A stretch of DNA of 64,000 nt, taken from contig NZ_LT985361.1 in the NCBI RefSeq assembly GCF_900269665.1, positions 1,688,429 through 1,752,428 on the forward strand, read 5' to 3'. The position numbers and the translations under genes were made by a program. Every line of letters begins with the position of its first letter. The first letter of the stretch is position 1. Source of the DNA: Nocardia suismassiliense (GTDB lineage: Bacteria; Actinomycetota; Actinomycetes; Mycobacteriales; Mycobacteriaceae). This document shows positions 43,898-53,908 of the stretch, piece after piece. The notes under the pieces are model-generated. The model was not told the origin of the DNA. It did not search any database and saw only the letters and a list, made by a program, of their open reading frames with translations.

Positions 43898-44131
43898 GGG
43901 AGTCCTCCGGCGAGTCCAGTTGGCGCCCGATACTAGGACGTCAAACTAATCCTACGGTGATGCCCATCACAGCGCCAGGTGCCACCCGGCCGGTCGATTC
44001 GACAAAGTTGGCTGCGGGGTTGCGCTCACCGTGAATGCAAAGGGCGACAGCGGGCCGCGCGCCGAGTTCCGATGGGACGCGATGCCCTAAATCCGAAATC
44101 CATCTGCACAAATCCACCAAAAGGACGATCC
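43898..44131. other. divergent region between icmF and the envelope operon
   Basis: This 234-bp region must hold promoters for icmF and for the four-gene envelope operon. It contains GTGAT-GCCC-ATCAC and a GACGTCC core (on the icmF strand) similar to the mmsA palindrome. A clear AAAGGA ribosome site precedes the first envelope gene. No gene and no cobalamin riboswitch are seen. Confidence 0.5.
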
Positions 44132-45154
44132 ATGGGACGGAACTCTTATCGGCGCACCGCCGCGGTAGCCGCCCTCGGCCTGTCGATAGTGGCCGCGCCG
44201 TACGCACACGCCGAACCCGCACCGCTCAACGGTCTGTTCGCGCTGGCCCCCGGCGTCTGCTCGGGCGGCGCGGTAACCGGCAGCTTCTTCCGGATGATCC
44301 TGCCGACCGGCGACGCGGGCGGTCCCTACCTGGCCAACAGCGACTCGGCCTGCAGCGACCAGACGGTGACCACGCTGTCCGCGGGCAGCGACGGCGGCCT
44401 GGTCAGCGGGAGTTATCAGCCGCAGCCCGCCGTGGCGTTCGACGGTGCGGGCAATGCTCAGTCCGGCCGGGTCACCACGCCGGTCCGCTTCTACGGCGTA
44501 GATTTCGCCACCGCGACCAACCCCACCGACCCGCAGACCGGCGGTGGTACCGCGGTGCCGCAGTTGTTCTCCGATGGTGGGCAACTCTCCGGTGATCTGA
44601 GCAGTCTCGGGGTCACCTGGAACAACCAGGTGTTCAACCAGGGTGCGCCGAAACCGGGCGGCGGGCTGCCGGGCAAGACCAGTCCGGTGCGCGGCACCAT
44701 CGATGGCGCGGGCAATTTCGTGATCGAGTGGACGAGTCAGATCGTCGGCGGTCCGTTCAACAACTTCACCGGGTTGTGGCATCTGGCCGGTCAGTATCGC
44801 GGCGGCAGTGTGCCGCAGGCGGCACCGGCGGCCGCACCGATCGCCGCTGCGCCCGGTGCTCCTGGGGCTGCTCCTGCGGCACCGGCGCCCGGTGCTCCTG
44901 CGGCGGCTGCTCCACCTGTTGCCGGAGCGCCGGCTGCTCCTGCTGCCGGAGCTCAGCCTCCGGTCGACGCCGCGGTGCCGGTGGCCCAGGCACAACCCGC
45001 GCGCACCGATCCGGTGCTCGCCTCGAAGACCGTCGAGGTCCCGCGCGGACAGCACGCTCCGGCGTGGGTGGTGCCGACGCTGTTCGTGGTCGCGGTCGCG
45101 GCGGCCGGGGTGTTCTTCAACGCGGACCGGATCGTCCGTCGGCAACGGCAGTGA
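44132..45154 (+). CDS. exported, C-terminally anchored envelope protein, gene 1 of 4
   Basis: I do not recognise this 340-aa protein. It has a signal peptide (residues 1-27, cut after AHA), an exported domain (28-225), a Pro/Ala-rich linker (about 227-300), and a C-terminal membrane helix (about 313-333) with an RRQRQ tail, so it is probably held in the membrane with the domain in the cell wall. The domain shares TNPTDPQT (129-136), FNQGAPKP (168-175) and IVGGPFN...FTGLWHL (205-218) with the lipoprotein at 46239-47054. AAAGGA precedes ATG 44132. Its stop overlaps the next start (GTGA). Confidence 0.8.
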   Translation: MGRNSYRRTAAVAALGLSIVAAPYAHAEPAPLNGLFALAPGVCSGGAVTGSFFRMILPTGDAGGPYLANSDSACSDQTVTTLSAGSDGGLVSGSYQPQPAVAFDGAGNAQSGRVTTPVRFYGVDFATATNPTDPQTGGGTAVPQLFSDGGQLSGDLSSLGVTWNNQVFNQGAPKPGGGLPGKTSPVRGTIDGAGNFVIEWTSQIVGGPFNNFTGLWHLAGQYRGGSVPQAAPAAAPIAAAPGAPGAAPAAPAPGAPAAAAPPVAGAPAAPAAGAQPPVDAAVPVAQAQPARTDPVLASKTVEVPRGQHAPAWVVPTLFVVAVAAAGVFFNADRIVRRQRQ

Positions 45155-46194
45155 CCACCGTGTCGGGGCTGCCCGCCTATTCGGCGTTCGTCTCGAATCC
45201 CGAGGCCGCACCGCCGCGGCCGTTGCGGCGCTGGCCGTTCGTGCTGCTCATCGTGCTCGGCGCGCTGCTGGTCCTCGCCCCGATCGGCACCGGCATGTTT
45301 CCGCGAGCGGTCAAGGGGGAGGCGATGATCGACGCGTTCGAGCCCTACATGACGCGGTCGAGCATCGACGGCTACCGCCACGACCTGCAGGTGCTCGACG
45401 ACGCCCGGACGAACGTCATCACGCTCCAGCAGCGCGGACAGCAGCCGGGCAGCTATGCGCGCGTCGACCAGTTCGTCCGCGACTACCCGGAGATCCTTTA
45501 CCACATGTCCGGGATGATCGGCGCGATAGACGACAATCGGCACAACTACGAAAAGCTCGCCGCAGTACCACCTTTCGGCACCTTGCCGTGGCTGCTCGCG
45601 TTGCCCGGCGCGATTCTCGTCGGCGCCGGGGTGTTCGGCTTCCGTCGCGCGCAGCAGGGTAAGCAGGCGCTGGTCTGGCGCTCGACCGCGGCGCTCGCCG
45701 CCCTCGGGCTGATCGCGGTGCCGCTACTCGGCGGCCTGTTCCCGGCCTCGCCCGCGGCGCAACCGCTGCTCAACGACCTGGGCCCGATCCTCACCCACGA
45801 CGAGGTCCGAAAGTTGCAGGGCTACTTCGTCACTCTTGTCGCGGCCGACGGCGAGCTCAACAGCCGATACACCGCGGACGTCCGGACGGCCCACCCGGAG
45901 GCCGACCTCACCGGCATCACCACCCTCGAAACCCGGTGGCAGCCAATGACTTCGCGCTTCGCCGCCCTCATCGGCGCGATGAACGACAACGTCCGAAACT
46001 TCGACGCCGTTGTCGCGCTGAACGACTCGACCCGCCCGCTCGGTTTCGGCGCGTTCCGTGGGCTGGGTTTCTGCTATCTGGTGCCGGGCATTTTCGCGCT
46101 CGCCGCCGCGGTGGAGGGCATTCGGCTGCCGGGGCGCGTGCCGGCCAAGCGCGCGGCACTGCGACCGAATCCCATTGGTGGTGCCCGGAAATGA
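45151..46194 (+). CDS. duplicated four-helix envelope membrane protein, gene 2 of 4
   Basis: I do not recognise this 347-aa protein. It has a tandem duplicated design: helix 29-48, outside domain 49-145, helix 146-163, then helix 178-197, outside domain 198-300, helix 303-322. The two halves share a landmark: GMIGAIDDN (121-129) in the first and ALIGAMNDN (272-280) in the second, each followed after about 20 residues by the closing helix. The GTG start overlaps the stop of gene 1, so it is coupled to it. A scaffold or porter for the exported domains is a guess. Confidence 0.78.
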   Translation: MTTVSGLPAYSAFVSNPEAAPPRPLRRWPFVLLIVLGALLVLAPIGTGMFPRAVKGEAMIDAFEPYMTRSSIDGYRHDLQVLDDARTNVITLQQRGQQPGSYARVDQFVRDYPEILYHMSGMIGAIDDNRHNYEKLAAVPPFGTLPWLLALPGAILVGAGVFGFRRAQQGKQALVWRSTAALAALGLIAVPLLGGLFPASPAAQPLLNDLGPILTHDEVRKLQGYFVTLVAADGELNSRYTADVRTAHPEADLTGITTLETRWQPMTSRFAALIGAMNDNVRNFDAVVALNDSTRPLGFGAFRGLGFCYLVPGIFALAAAVEGIRLPGRVPAKRAALRPNPIGGARK

Positions 46195-46238
46195 GAACGC
46201 GAGCCACTAGGCCGCCTGAACCTAGGAGGGGATCCGGT

Positions 46239-47054
46239 ATGCGCGCACGCAAGATGATCGCCGCGACGGTGCTGGCCGCACTGGCGTTGGTGGTGTCCGG
46301 CTGTTCCGGCAGCGATGACGCGCCGACGTCGAGTGGGCCCGAGCCGCTGGTCGGATTGCTGCGCTTCACACCGGGTTCGGTGTCCGGTGACAGCGTCGCC
46401 GGAACCTGGTTCCGGATGGTGCAGCCGGGCGGCACGCCGGAGAAGGGCCCCTACATGCCCAATGGCGATTCCCCTGCGCAGGGCGGGTCGACCACCTTGC
46501 TCGAACCGGGCACGGCCGGCGGCCTGCGCATCGGCGGATACCAGAGCGAACCGAAGCCCGGTTTCGCACAGGGGAATTCGCTGTCCGCGTCGATCACCAA
46601 GCCGACCAAGTTCTTCGCCGTCGAGTTCGGCATCTCCACCAACCCGGTGGACCCGCAGACCCAGCGCCGGGTGCCGCCGCCGACGGTGACGAACGACGGC
46701 GGCAAGCTGACCGCCGACGTGTCCGCCTGGGCCGCCTCCTGGAACGACCAGGAGTTCAATCAGGGCGCGCCGAAGCCGCCGGAGAAGCAGGACGCCCAGG
46801 TGGCGGGCGCCGAACAGGTGCAGAAGGTGTGGGACTGGGTCGCCAAGCAATGGTTCGACAAACCCACCGCCGATGCCGCCCAGGGTCCCTCGGCCACCGG
46901 CACCTACGACGCGAAGACCCGCAAGTTCACCCTGCAGTGGACCAGCCTCATCGTCGGCGGCCCGTTCAACGGGTTCACCGGCGTCTGGCACCTGGAGGGC
47001 GTGTTCGAACCCGCCGCGGCCGCACCGAATTCGCCTGCGGCACCGGTCAAATAG
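46239..47054 (+). CDS. envelope lipoprotein, paralogue of gene 1, gene 3 of 4
   Basis: This 271-aa protein has a lipoprotein signal with lipobox VSGC (lipidated Cys22). The mature domain is paralogous to the exported domain of gene 1: TNPVDPQT (134-141), FNQGAPKP (173-180) and IVGGPFN...FTGVWHL (238-251). It has a 33-residue insert after FNQGAPKP (KQDAQVAGAEQVQKVWDW and onward) that gene 1 lacks. A strong AGGAGGGG ribosome site precedes ATG 46239. Function unknown; the shared domain may bind a cell-wall or lipid ligand. Confidence 0.8.
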   Translation: MRARKMIAATVLAALALVVSGCSGSDDAPTSSGPEPLVGLLRFTPGSVSGDSVAGTWFRMVQPGGTPEKGPYMPNGDSPAQGGSTTLLEPGTAGGLRIGGYQSEPKPGFAQGNSLSASITKPTKFFAVEFGISTNPVDPQTQRRVPPPTVTNDGGKLTADVSAWAASWNDQEFNQGAPKPPEKQDAQVAGAEQVQKVWDWVAKQWFDKPTADAAQGPSATGTYDAKTRKFTLQWTSLIVGGPFNGFTGVWHLEGVFEPAAAAPNSPAAPVK

Positions 47055-47076
47055 ACATCAGAAGGAGTACGGTCCG

Positions 47077-48033
47077 ATGAGTTCTCGCACGACGACCCGG
47101 CCTGCGCTCGCCGGTGCCCTCCGCGCGGTGGCCGCGCTGACGGTCATCGGCAGCGCCGTCGCGGTCACCGCGCTGACGGTCAACCAGGATGACGAGGTCA
47201 CCAGCGTGGTGATCACCCAGGAACAACCGGCCGCTGCCGCGCGATCCGCCGCGCCCTCGGCTCCGGCGGGGAGCTCGGCGCCGCAGGCACCCGCGCCGGG
47301 TGCGCCGGCCGCACCAGCTCCCGGCGGGCCGGCACCCGCCGCGTCGGTGCCGCTCGGAGCGGGCGGTGCGCCCGCCGTCGTCGCCATCAATCCTGGTGCG
47401 GGCGCTGCGAATACGGGCGCTGCGAATGCCGGTGCGCCGAACGGCTCTGTCCCGCTGGGCGCGCCGAACAGCTCGGTCCCGCTGGGTGGTGCGCCGAACA
47501 GTTCCGTTCCGCTCGGCGGCGCGGGCGGTGCGAACCCGTTCGCGGCCGCCCCGCTCCCGGCACAGCCCGCGTGCCCGCTCGGCTGGCCCGCGCCGAAGCA
47601 GCAGGGTGGTCTCGCCTCGCTGATCGGACTGGCTCCGCTGGCGGGCCCGTTCTCCTCGGAAGCCTTCGCGCTCGGCTCGGTCTACCAGCCGATCTTGCAG
47701 CTGGCGGGCCCGGTGCTCGCCGAGGTCGCCCCGGTCCTCGCGCGGTACCAGCCGGCGATCGACCCGTTCATCACCCAGGTGCAAGGCGTGGAAGCGGTTG
47801 TCCTGCAAGCAATCCTGCCGTACTACGGCCCCTACCGCGATCAGCTGATCGCCGCCGAGGGCGAACTCGCCAAGGTGCTGGCACCCATCCTCACCCGCGC
47901 CTACAACAGCGAGATCGCCTCCTGCTTCGTGGCCTGGCAAGGTCAGATCATCGACCAGGCAAAGGGTGGCCACATCACCGTGGCCTCGCTCGCGCATCCC
48001 GGCACCGTGGTGGAGCTCGGCCCCGAATCCTGA
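47077..48033 (+). CDS. exported Pro/Ala-rich repeat protein, gene 4 of 4
   Basis: I do not recognise this 318-aa protein. It has an N-terminal membrane or signal segment (about 12-35), a long Pro/Ala/Gly linker (about 50-155) with four SVPLG repeats, and a C-terminal helical domain (about 165-318) with CPLGW and SCFVAW, two cysteines that could form a disulfide. AGAAGGAG precedes ATG 47077. It lies 22 bp after the lipoprotein gene and closes the operon. The linker suits spanning the cell wall. Confidence 0.75.
   Translation: MSSRTTTRPALAGALRAVAALTVIGSAVAVTALTVNQDDEVTSVVITQEQPAAAARSAAPSAPAGSSAPQAPAPGAPAAPAPGGPAPAASVPLGAGGAPAVVAINPGAGAANTGAANAGAPNGSVPLGAPNSSVPLGGAPNSSVPLGGAGGANPFAAAPLPAQPACPLGWPAPKQQGGLASLIGLAPLAGPFSSEAFALGSVYQPILQLAGPVLAEVAPVLARYQPAIDPFITQVQGVEAVVLQAILPYYGPYRDQLIAAEGELAKVLAPILTRAYNSEIASCFVAWQGQIIDQAKGGHITVASLAHPGTVVELGPES
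47344..47520 (+). repeat. SVPLG repeat region
   Basis: Four copies of the SVPLG-encoding unit lie in the linker of gene 4. Two adjacent copies read NSSVPLGGAP or nearly so. It is low-complexity and may expand or contract between strains. Confidence 0.7.
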
Positions 48034-48096
48034 CCAGGCCACGCGTCGAATCGACGATCTCCGGTGGGTGGGGCGAGGGCCGGACATAATGGGGCG

Positions 48097-49041
48097 ATGG
48101 CGACACACCAGAGGTTGGCTGTGCGGAAGCTGGTCGAGCAGGGTGTGCTGACCGAGGCGCAGTTCGAGGCAGTGATGGGCGCGCTGGCCGCGCACGAGCC
48201 GCGGCCGCGCGGGAAGATCCTCGCGGAGATCGCGGCGTACATCGGTGCCGGGTTGGTGTTCTGCGGCATCGCACTGGTGATCGGGGCGTCGTGGGACGAT
48301 CTCGCGCGCGGTGCGCAAGTGGCCCTGCTGATCGCGGTATCGGTCGGGCTCGTCCTGGGCGCGATTGCCGTGGTCGGTGGGCCGTCGAAATTGTTCGACA
48401 GGGATCCGCACGGCTCGCGGATTCGGCTCGCCGGGGCTTTGCTGGCGCTCGCCGCTGGGTCGGTGACGGGGGCGGTGGGCACCGCGCTGGACGACGGCTC
48501 CGCCGACGCGGGGTCGTGGGCGGCGCTCGCCGGACTGGTCGCTGCCGTGCTCGGTTATATCGCTGTTCCGTCGGTGATCGGCATGCTCGCCTGCGGCATC
48601 TTCAGCGCGTCGGCCATCCCGGTGGCGCTCGATGAGATGTTCGGCGTCGGCGACCTCTGGGTGGGCTTCGGCATGCTCGTGGTCGGCGGAATATGGTTCG
48701 CGCTCAGCAGGATCGGCGCGTTCGTCGAAACCTGGCTGGGGTACGCGATCGCGGTCGGGATCGCACTGGTCGGCGCGATCGTCGTCGATTCGGACCATCG
48801 GCCGTGGGCGTTCTTGCTCAGCGTGCTGGTGGCTGCCGTCTGCTTCGTATTGTTCGCGCAGCAGCGTTCGACGGTGCTCGTGATCGGCGGCGGTCTCGCG
48901 GTCGCCCTGGCGACCGGTCAGGCGGTGACGCAGTGGACCGACAGCGTCCTCACCGTAGCGGTCGCTGTGCTCGCGATCGGGGCTGTTGCTCTCGGCGTCG
49001 GCTCGTACGTACTCACCAGGTCGCCGAAGTCGTCGGACTAG
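48097..49041 (+). CDS. DUF2157-like multi-helix membrane protein
   Basis: This 314-aa protein has a short soluble N-terminus (RLAVRKLVEQGVLTEAQFEAVMGAL) and about nine hydrophobic segments, resembling DUF2157 membrane proteins. The start of the membrane part, KILAEIAAYIGAGLVFCGIALVIG, fits that family. ATG 48097 is used. It is 63 bp past the four-gene envelope operon on the same strand and could be its distal gene, or an independent one. Function unknown. Confidence 0.72.
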   Translation: MATHQRLAVRKLVEQGVLTEAQFEAVMGALAAHEPRPRGKILAEIAAYIGAGLVFCGIALVIGASWDDLARGAQVALLIAVSVGLVLGAIAVVGGPSKLFDRDPHGSRIRLAGALLALAAGSVTGAVGTALDDGSADAGSWAALAGLVAAVLGYIAVPSVIGMLACGIFSASAIPVALDEMFGVGDLWVGFGMLVVGGIWFALSRIGAFVETWLGYAIAVGIALVGAIVVDSDHRPWAFLLSVLVAAVCFVLFAQQRSTVLVIGGGLAVALATGQAVTQWTDSVLTVAVAVLAIGAVALGVGSYVLTRSPKSSD

Positions 49042-49163
49042 ACCGGCCAGCTGGATCCGCTCCTCGAGTTTTCTCACCTCACGCACTGAAACCCCTGGTA
49101 GAACGAGTACTCCAAGGAGCTGGGGCTACTTCCGCACAACGTGGGATGAATCACACTCGCTAG

Positions 49164-49186
49164 ATACATGGACGTCCAACTATAGG
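49164..49186 (+). promoter_or_regulatory. palindromic operator overlapping a -10 upstream of mmsA
   Basis: TGGACGTCCA (49169-49178) is a perfect palindrome, extended outward by ATA/TAT (49164-49166 and 49181-49183). TATAGG at 49181-49186 is a candidate -10. The placement fits repression of the valine operon by a dimeric regulator, whose gene is not adjacent. Confidence 0.5.
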
Positions 49187-49239
49187 ATGACCGCATACCG
49201 CGCTGCGGTGTCACGGTCGGCTACCAGAACAGGACTGGC

Positions 49240-50739
<1,500 letters not shown>

Positions 50740-50742
50740 CGA

Positions 50743-51882
50743 ATGTTCATCCTCGACGACGACGAGAAAGCGATCAGCGATACCGCCCGTGGCTTCGCCG
50801 ACGAGTTCCTCGCGCCGAACGCGCTGGAATGGGATGAGCAGAAACACTTTCCGGTCGATGTGCTGCGCAAGGCGGGCCCGCTCGGCCTCGGCGGCATCTA
50901 CGTTCAGGAGGACGTAGGCGGCTCGGGTCTGCGCAGGCTCGACGCCGTGCGCATCTTCGAGCAGCTCGCCACCGGGTGCCCGGCCATCGCGGCCTACATC
51001 TCGATCCACAACATGGCGACCTGGATGATCGACAGCTACGGCGACGACGCCCAGCGCCATCGCTGGCTGCCGCGGCTGACGTCGATGGAACTGCTGGCGA
51101 GCTACGCGCTGACCGAGCCCGGCGTCGGCTCGGACGCGGCGGCCTTGAGCACCAAGGCCGTCCGCGACGGCGACGACTACATCTTCAACGGCGCAAAACA
51201 ATTCATCTCCGGCGCGGGCGCCACCGACGTGTACGTGGTCATGGCCCGCACCGGAAGCGCGGGCGCGCGCGGTATTTCGGCGTTCATCGTGCCCGCCGAT
51301 ACGCCGGGCCTCTCCTTCGGCGCCAACGAGCGAAAGATGGGCTGGCACGCCCAGCCCACCCGGCAGGTGATCTTCGAAGACGCCAGGGTTCCGGCGGCCA
51401 ACCTGCTCGGTGCCGAGGGCGACGGCTTCCGCATCGCGATGAACGGCCTCAACGGCGGACGGCTGAACATCGCCGCCTGCTCGGTCGGCGGCGCGCAGGC
51501 GGCACTGGACAAGACGGTGCCGTATCTGGCGCAGCGCAGCGCGTTCGGCGCACCGCTGCTGAAGAACGATGCGTTGCGGTTCCAGCTCGCCGATATGCGG
51601 ACCGAATTGGAGGCCGCCCGCACCTTGCTGTGGCGGGCCGCGGCGGCACTCGACGTCGACGCGCCGGACAAGGTCGAGTTGTGCGCCATGGCAAAACGAT
51701 TCGCCACCGACGCGGGCTTCGAGGTCGCCAACAAGGCGCTGCAACTGCACGGCGGCTACGGTTACCTGGCCGAATACGGCCTGGAGAAGATCGTCCGGGA
51801 TCTGCGGGTACACCAGATCCTCGAAGGCACCAACGAAATCATGCGGGTGGTCGTCGCCCGCGCGGTGGTAGGAGCGGCATGA
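50743..51882 (+). CDS. isobutyryl-CoA dehydrogenase (acyl-CoA dehydrogenase, FadE9-like)
   Basis: This 379-aa flavoprotein most likely converts isobutyryl-CoA to methacrylyl-CoA. It has the dehydrogenase signatures ASYALTEPGVGSDAAALSTKA, GAKQFISGAGATDVYVVMART and EGTNEIMRVVVARA with the catalytic Glu region. The operon position between mmsA and the hydroxyisobutyryl-CoA hydrolase supports the branched substrate. M. tuberculosis FadE9 occupies the same place beside mmsA (from memory). It overlaps the next start (ATGA). Confidence 0.92.
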   Translation: MFILDDDEKAISDTARGFADEFLAPNALEWDEQKHFPVDVLRKAGPLGLGGIYVQEDVGGSGLRRLDAVRIFEQLATGCPAIAAYISIHNMATWMIDSYGDDAQRHRWLPRLTSMELLASYALTEPGVGSDAAALSTKAVRDGDDYIFNGAKQFISGAGATDVYVVMARTGSAGARGISAFIVPADTPGLSFGANERKMGWHAQPTRQVIFEDARVPAANLLGAEGDGFRIAMNGLNGGRLNIAACSVGGAQAALDKTVPYLAQRSAFGAPLLKNDALRFQLADMRTELEAARTLLWRAAAALDVDAPDKVELCAMAKRFATDAGFEVANKALQLHGGYGYLAEYGLEKIVRDLRVHQILEGTNEIMRVVVARAVVGAA

Positions 51883-52940
51883 CCAGCGAACCGGAAGTTC
51901 TGCTCGAAAAGCGCGATGGGCTCGGGCTCATCACCCTGAACCGGCCCAAGGCCATCAACGCGCTGAATCATTCGATGGCGCTGGCGATCAGCGAGGCGCT
52001 GCACGCCTGGGCCGCCGACGACGCGGTCCGCACCGTGGTCGTCACCGGTGCGGGGGAGCGCGGCCTGTGCGCGGGCGGCGACATCGTGGCCATCCACACC
52101 GACGCGACCGGCGGTGCGGCGGGCGCGGATTCGCCGACCGGGCGTTTCTGGCGCGACGAGTACGTGCTCAACGCACTGATCGGCCGCTACCCGAAGCCCT
52201 ATGTGGTGGTGATGGACGGCATCGTCATGGGCGGCGGCGTCGGCCTGTCCGGCCACGGCAGTCACCGGATCGTCACCGAGCGGTCCAAGATCGGCATGCC
52301 GGAGGTCGGTATCGGTTTCATCCCGGATGTCGGTGGCACGTATCTGCTTTCGCGCACGCCCGGCGAGCTCGGCACGCACGTCGCGCTCACCACGGCCCGG
52401 ATGAACGCGGGCGACGCCATCGCGGCCGGCTTCGCCGACTACTACATCACCTCCGAACACCTTCCGGCGCTGCTGGATACGCTGCGCACCGAGACGGCCG
52501 AGATCGCGATCGCCAAGTTCGCCTCGGCCGCACCGGCTTCCGGCCTGCTCGCCCAGCAGGACTGGATCGACGCCTGCTACAGCGCCGACACCGTCGAGGA
52601 GATCGTGGCCCGCCTGCAAGCGTACGACGCACCGGAAGCGGCCAAGGCCGCCGCCGACATCCTCACGAAATCGCCGGTCGCGCTGAAGGTCACACTGCGA
52701 TCGTTGCGTTCGGCGCGGTCCGCGCCGAACCTGGAGACGGTGCTGAACGAGGAGTACCGGGTCTCCATCGCGGCGTTGTCCTCGGCCGATCTGGTGGAGG
52801 GCATCCGCGCGCAGGTGATCGACAAGGACCGCAACCCGCAGTGGTCGCCGGCGACGCTCGCCGACGTCACCACCGCACAGGTCGACGCATACTTCGCCGA
52901 ATTGGGCGATCAGGAACTGGGTTTGGTGAGCAATGACTGA
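51879..52940 (+). CDS. 3-hydroxyisobutyryl-CoA hydrolase
   Basis: This 353-aa crotonase-fold enzyme releases 3-hydroxyisobutyrate from its CoA ester. It starts with a normal crotonase core ([27 protein letters not shown]) but is longer than enoyl-CoA hydratases. It also has the hydrolase-type PYVVVMDGIVMGGGVGLSGHGSHRI, MPEVGIGFIPDVGGTYLL and a C-terminal extension (KSPVALKVTLRSLR, EYRVSIAAL). This is the HIBYL-CoA hydrolase pattern. It overlaps its neighbours by 4 bp and 8 bp. Confidence 0.92.
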   Translation: MTSEPEVLLEKRDGLGLITLNRPKAINALNHSMALAISEALHAWAADDAVRTVVVTGAGERGLCAGGDIVAIHTDATGGAAGADSPTGRFWRDEYVLNALIGRYPKPYVVVMDGIVMGGGVGLSGHGSHRIVTERSKIGMPEVGIGFIPDVGGTYLLSRTPGELGTHVALTTARMNAGDAIAAGFADYYITSEHLPALLDTLRTETAEIAIAKFASAAPASGLLAQQDWIDACYSADTVEEIVARLQAYDAPEAAKAAADILTKSPVALKVTLRSLRSARSAPNLETVLNEEYRVSIAALSSADLVEGIRAQVIDKDRNPQWSPATLADVTTAQVDAYFAELGDQELGLVSND

Positions 52941-53832
52941 AAAGATCGGATTCCTCGGACTCGGCCACATGGGTGCGCCGATGGCGGCGAACCTCGTCAA
53001 AGCCGGATATGAAGTGCTGGCCTATGATCCCGTGCCCGCGGCGCAGGAGCAGGCCGTCAAGGACGGCGCCACCGTGGTGGGTACGGCGGCGGAGGCGGCG
53101 GACGCCGGTGTGGTGATCACCATGCTGCCCAACGGAAAACTCGTCCTCGACGTGTACGCCGAACTGCTGCCTGCCGCCAAGCCCGGCACCCTGTTCATCG
53201 ACTGCTCCACCATCGACGTCGCCGACGCGAAGTCGGCCGCGGTGCTCGCCATCGGCGCGGGCCATCGCGCACTGGACGCCCCGGTGTCCGGCGGGGTCGC
53301 GGGCGCGGCGGCGGGCACGCTGACCTTCATGGTCGGCGGCGGGGCCGAGGACTTCGCCGACGCACTGCCGGTGCTCGAGGTGATGGGCGGCAAGGTGGTG
53401 CACTGCGGCGGCTCCGGCGTCGGCCAGGCCGCCAAGATCTGCAACAACATGCTGCTCGGCATCTCGATGATCGGCCTGTCCGAAGCCCTGGTGCTCGGCG
53501 AGAAGCTCGGCCTGACGCACCAGTCCTTCTTCGACGTCGTCTCCACCGCGTCCGGCCAGAGCTGGGCGCTGACCAGCTACTGCCCGGTCCCGGGCCCGGT
53601 GCCGGCCAGCCCGGCCAACAACGACTACCAGCCGGGTTTCGCCACCGCCCTGATGAACAAGGATCTCGGTCTGGCCGCGAACGCGTTGCGCGAGAACGGC
53701 ATCGACGGTCAGCTCGGTCTGCTCGCCGCGGAGATCTACAACCGGTTCAACGAGTCGTCCGGCGGCCGTGACTTCTCGGCCATCGTCACCGAGATCCGGG
53801 AACGCAGCATCGGCCCGAACACGGACGCCTGA
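52933..53832 (+). CDS. mmsB: 3-hydroxyisobutyrate dehydrogenase
   Basis: MmsB oxidises 3-hydroxyisobutyrate to methylmalonate semialdehyde with NAD. The 299-aa protein has the cofactor motif GFLGLGHMGAPMAANL, the family signature DAPVSGGVAGAAAGTL, and the catalytic Lys in GQAAKICNNMLLG. MNKDLGLA near the end is also typical. It overlaps the hydrolase gene by 8 bp and is the last gene of the mms operon. A LexA-box promoter begins about 40 bp after its stop. Confidence 0.95.
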   Translation: MTEKIGFLGLGHMGAPMAANLVKAGYEVLAYDPVPAAQEQAVKDGATVVGTAAEAADAGVVITMLPNGKLVLDVYAELLPAAKPGTLFIDCSTIDVADAKSAAVLAIGAGHRALDAPVSGGVAGAAAGTLTFMVGGGAEDFADALPVLEVMGGKVVHCGGSGVGQAAKICNNMLLGISMIGLSEALVLGEKLGLTHQSFFDVVSTASGQSWALTSYCPVPGPVPASPANNDYQPGFATALMNKDLGLAANALRENGIDGQLGLLAAEIYNRFNESSGGRDFSAIVTEIRERSIGPNTDA

Positions 53833-53872
53833 GGCCGCATCGCACCGACTCCGACGCGAAGGTTGACACGTC

Positions 53873-53888
53873 TCGAACATGCGTTCGA
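53873..53888 (+). promoter_or_regulatory. LexA (SOS) box
   Basis: TCGAAC-ATGC-GTTCGA is a perfect match to the mycobacterial/actinobacterial LexA box TCGAAC-N4-GTTCGA. A TATTGT hexamer follows at 53896-53901, and the GTG of the small gene starts 8 bp after it, so LexA would block the promoter region. A TTGACA at 53863 is too far from the -10 to be its -35. Confidence 0.85.
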
Positions 53889-53908
53889 CTCGAGGTATTG
53901 TTCGGGCC

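Noticed and set aside
40370-43936. A 1188-codon open frame opposite icmF
   Set aside because: IcmF on the other strand has every expected motif; this frame has none and is a codon-bias shadow.
43898-44131. Cobalamin riboswitch for icmF
   Set aside because: No B12-box-like sequence or long structured leader was seen, and icmF is made from a short leader.
53863-53868. TTGACA as the -35 of the LexA-regulated promoter
   Set aside because: The spacing to the TATTGT -10 is 27 bp, too long; no -10 occurs at 16-18 bp.
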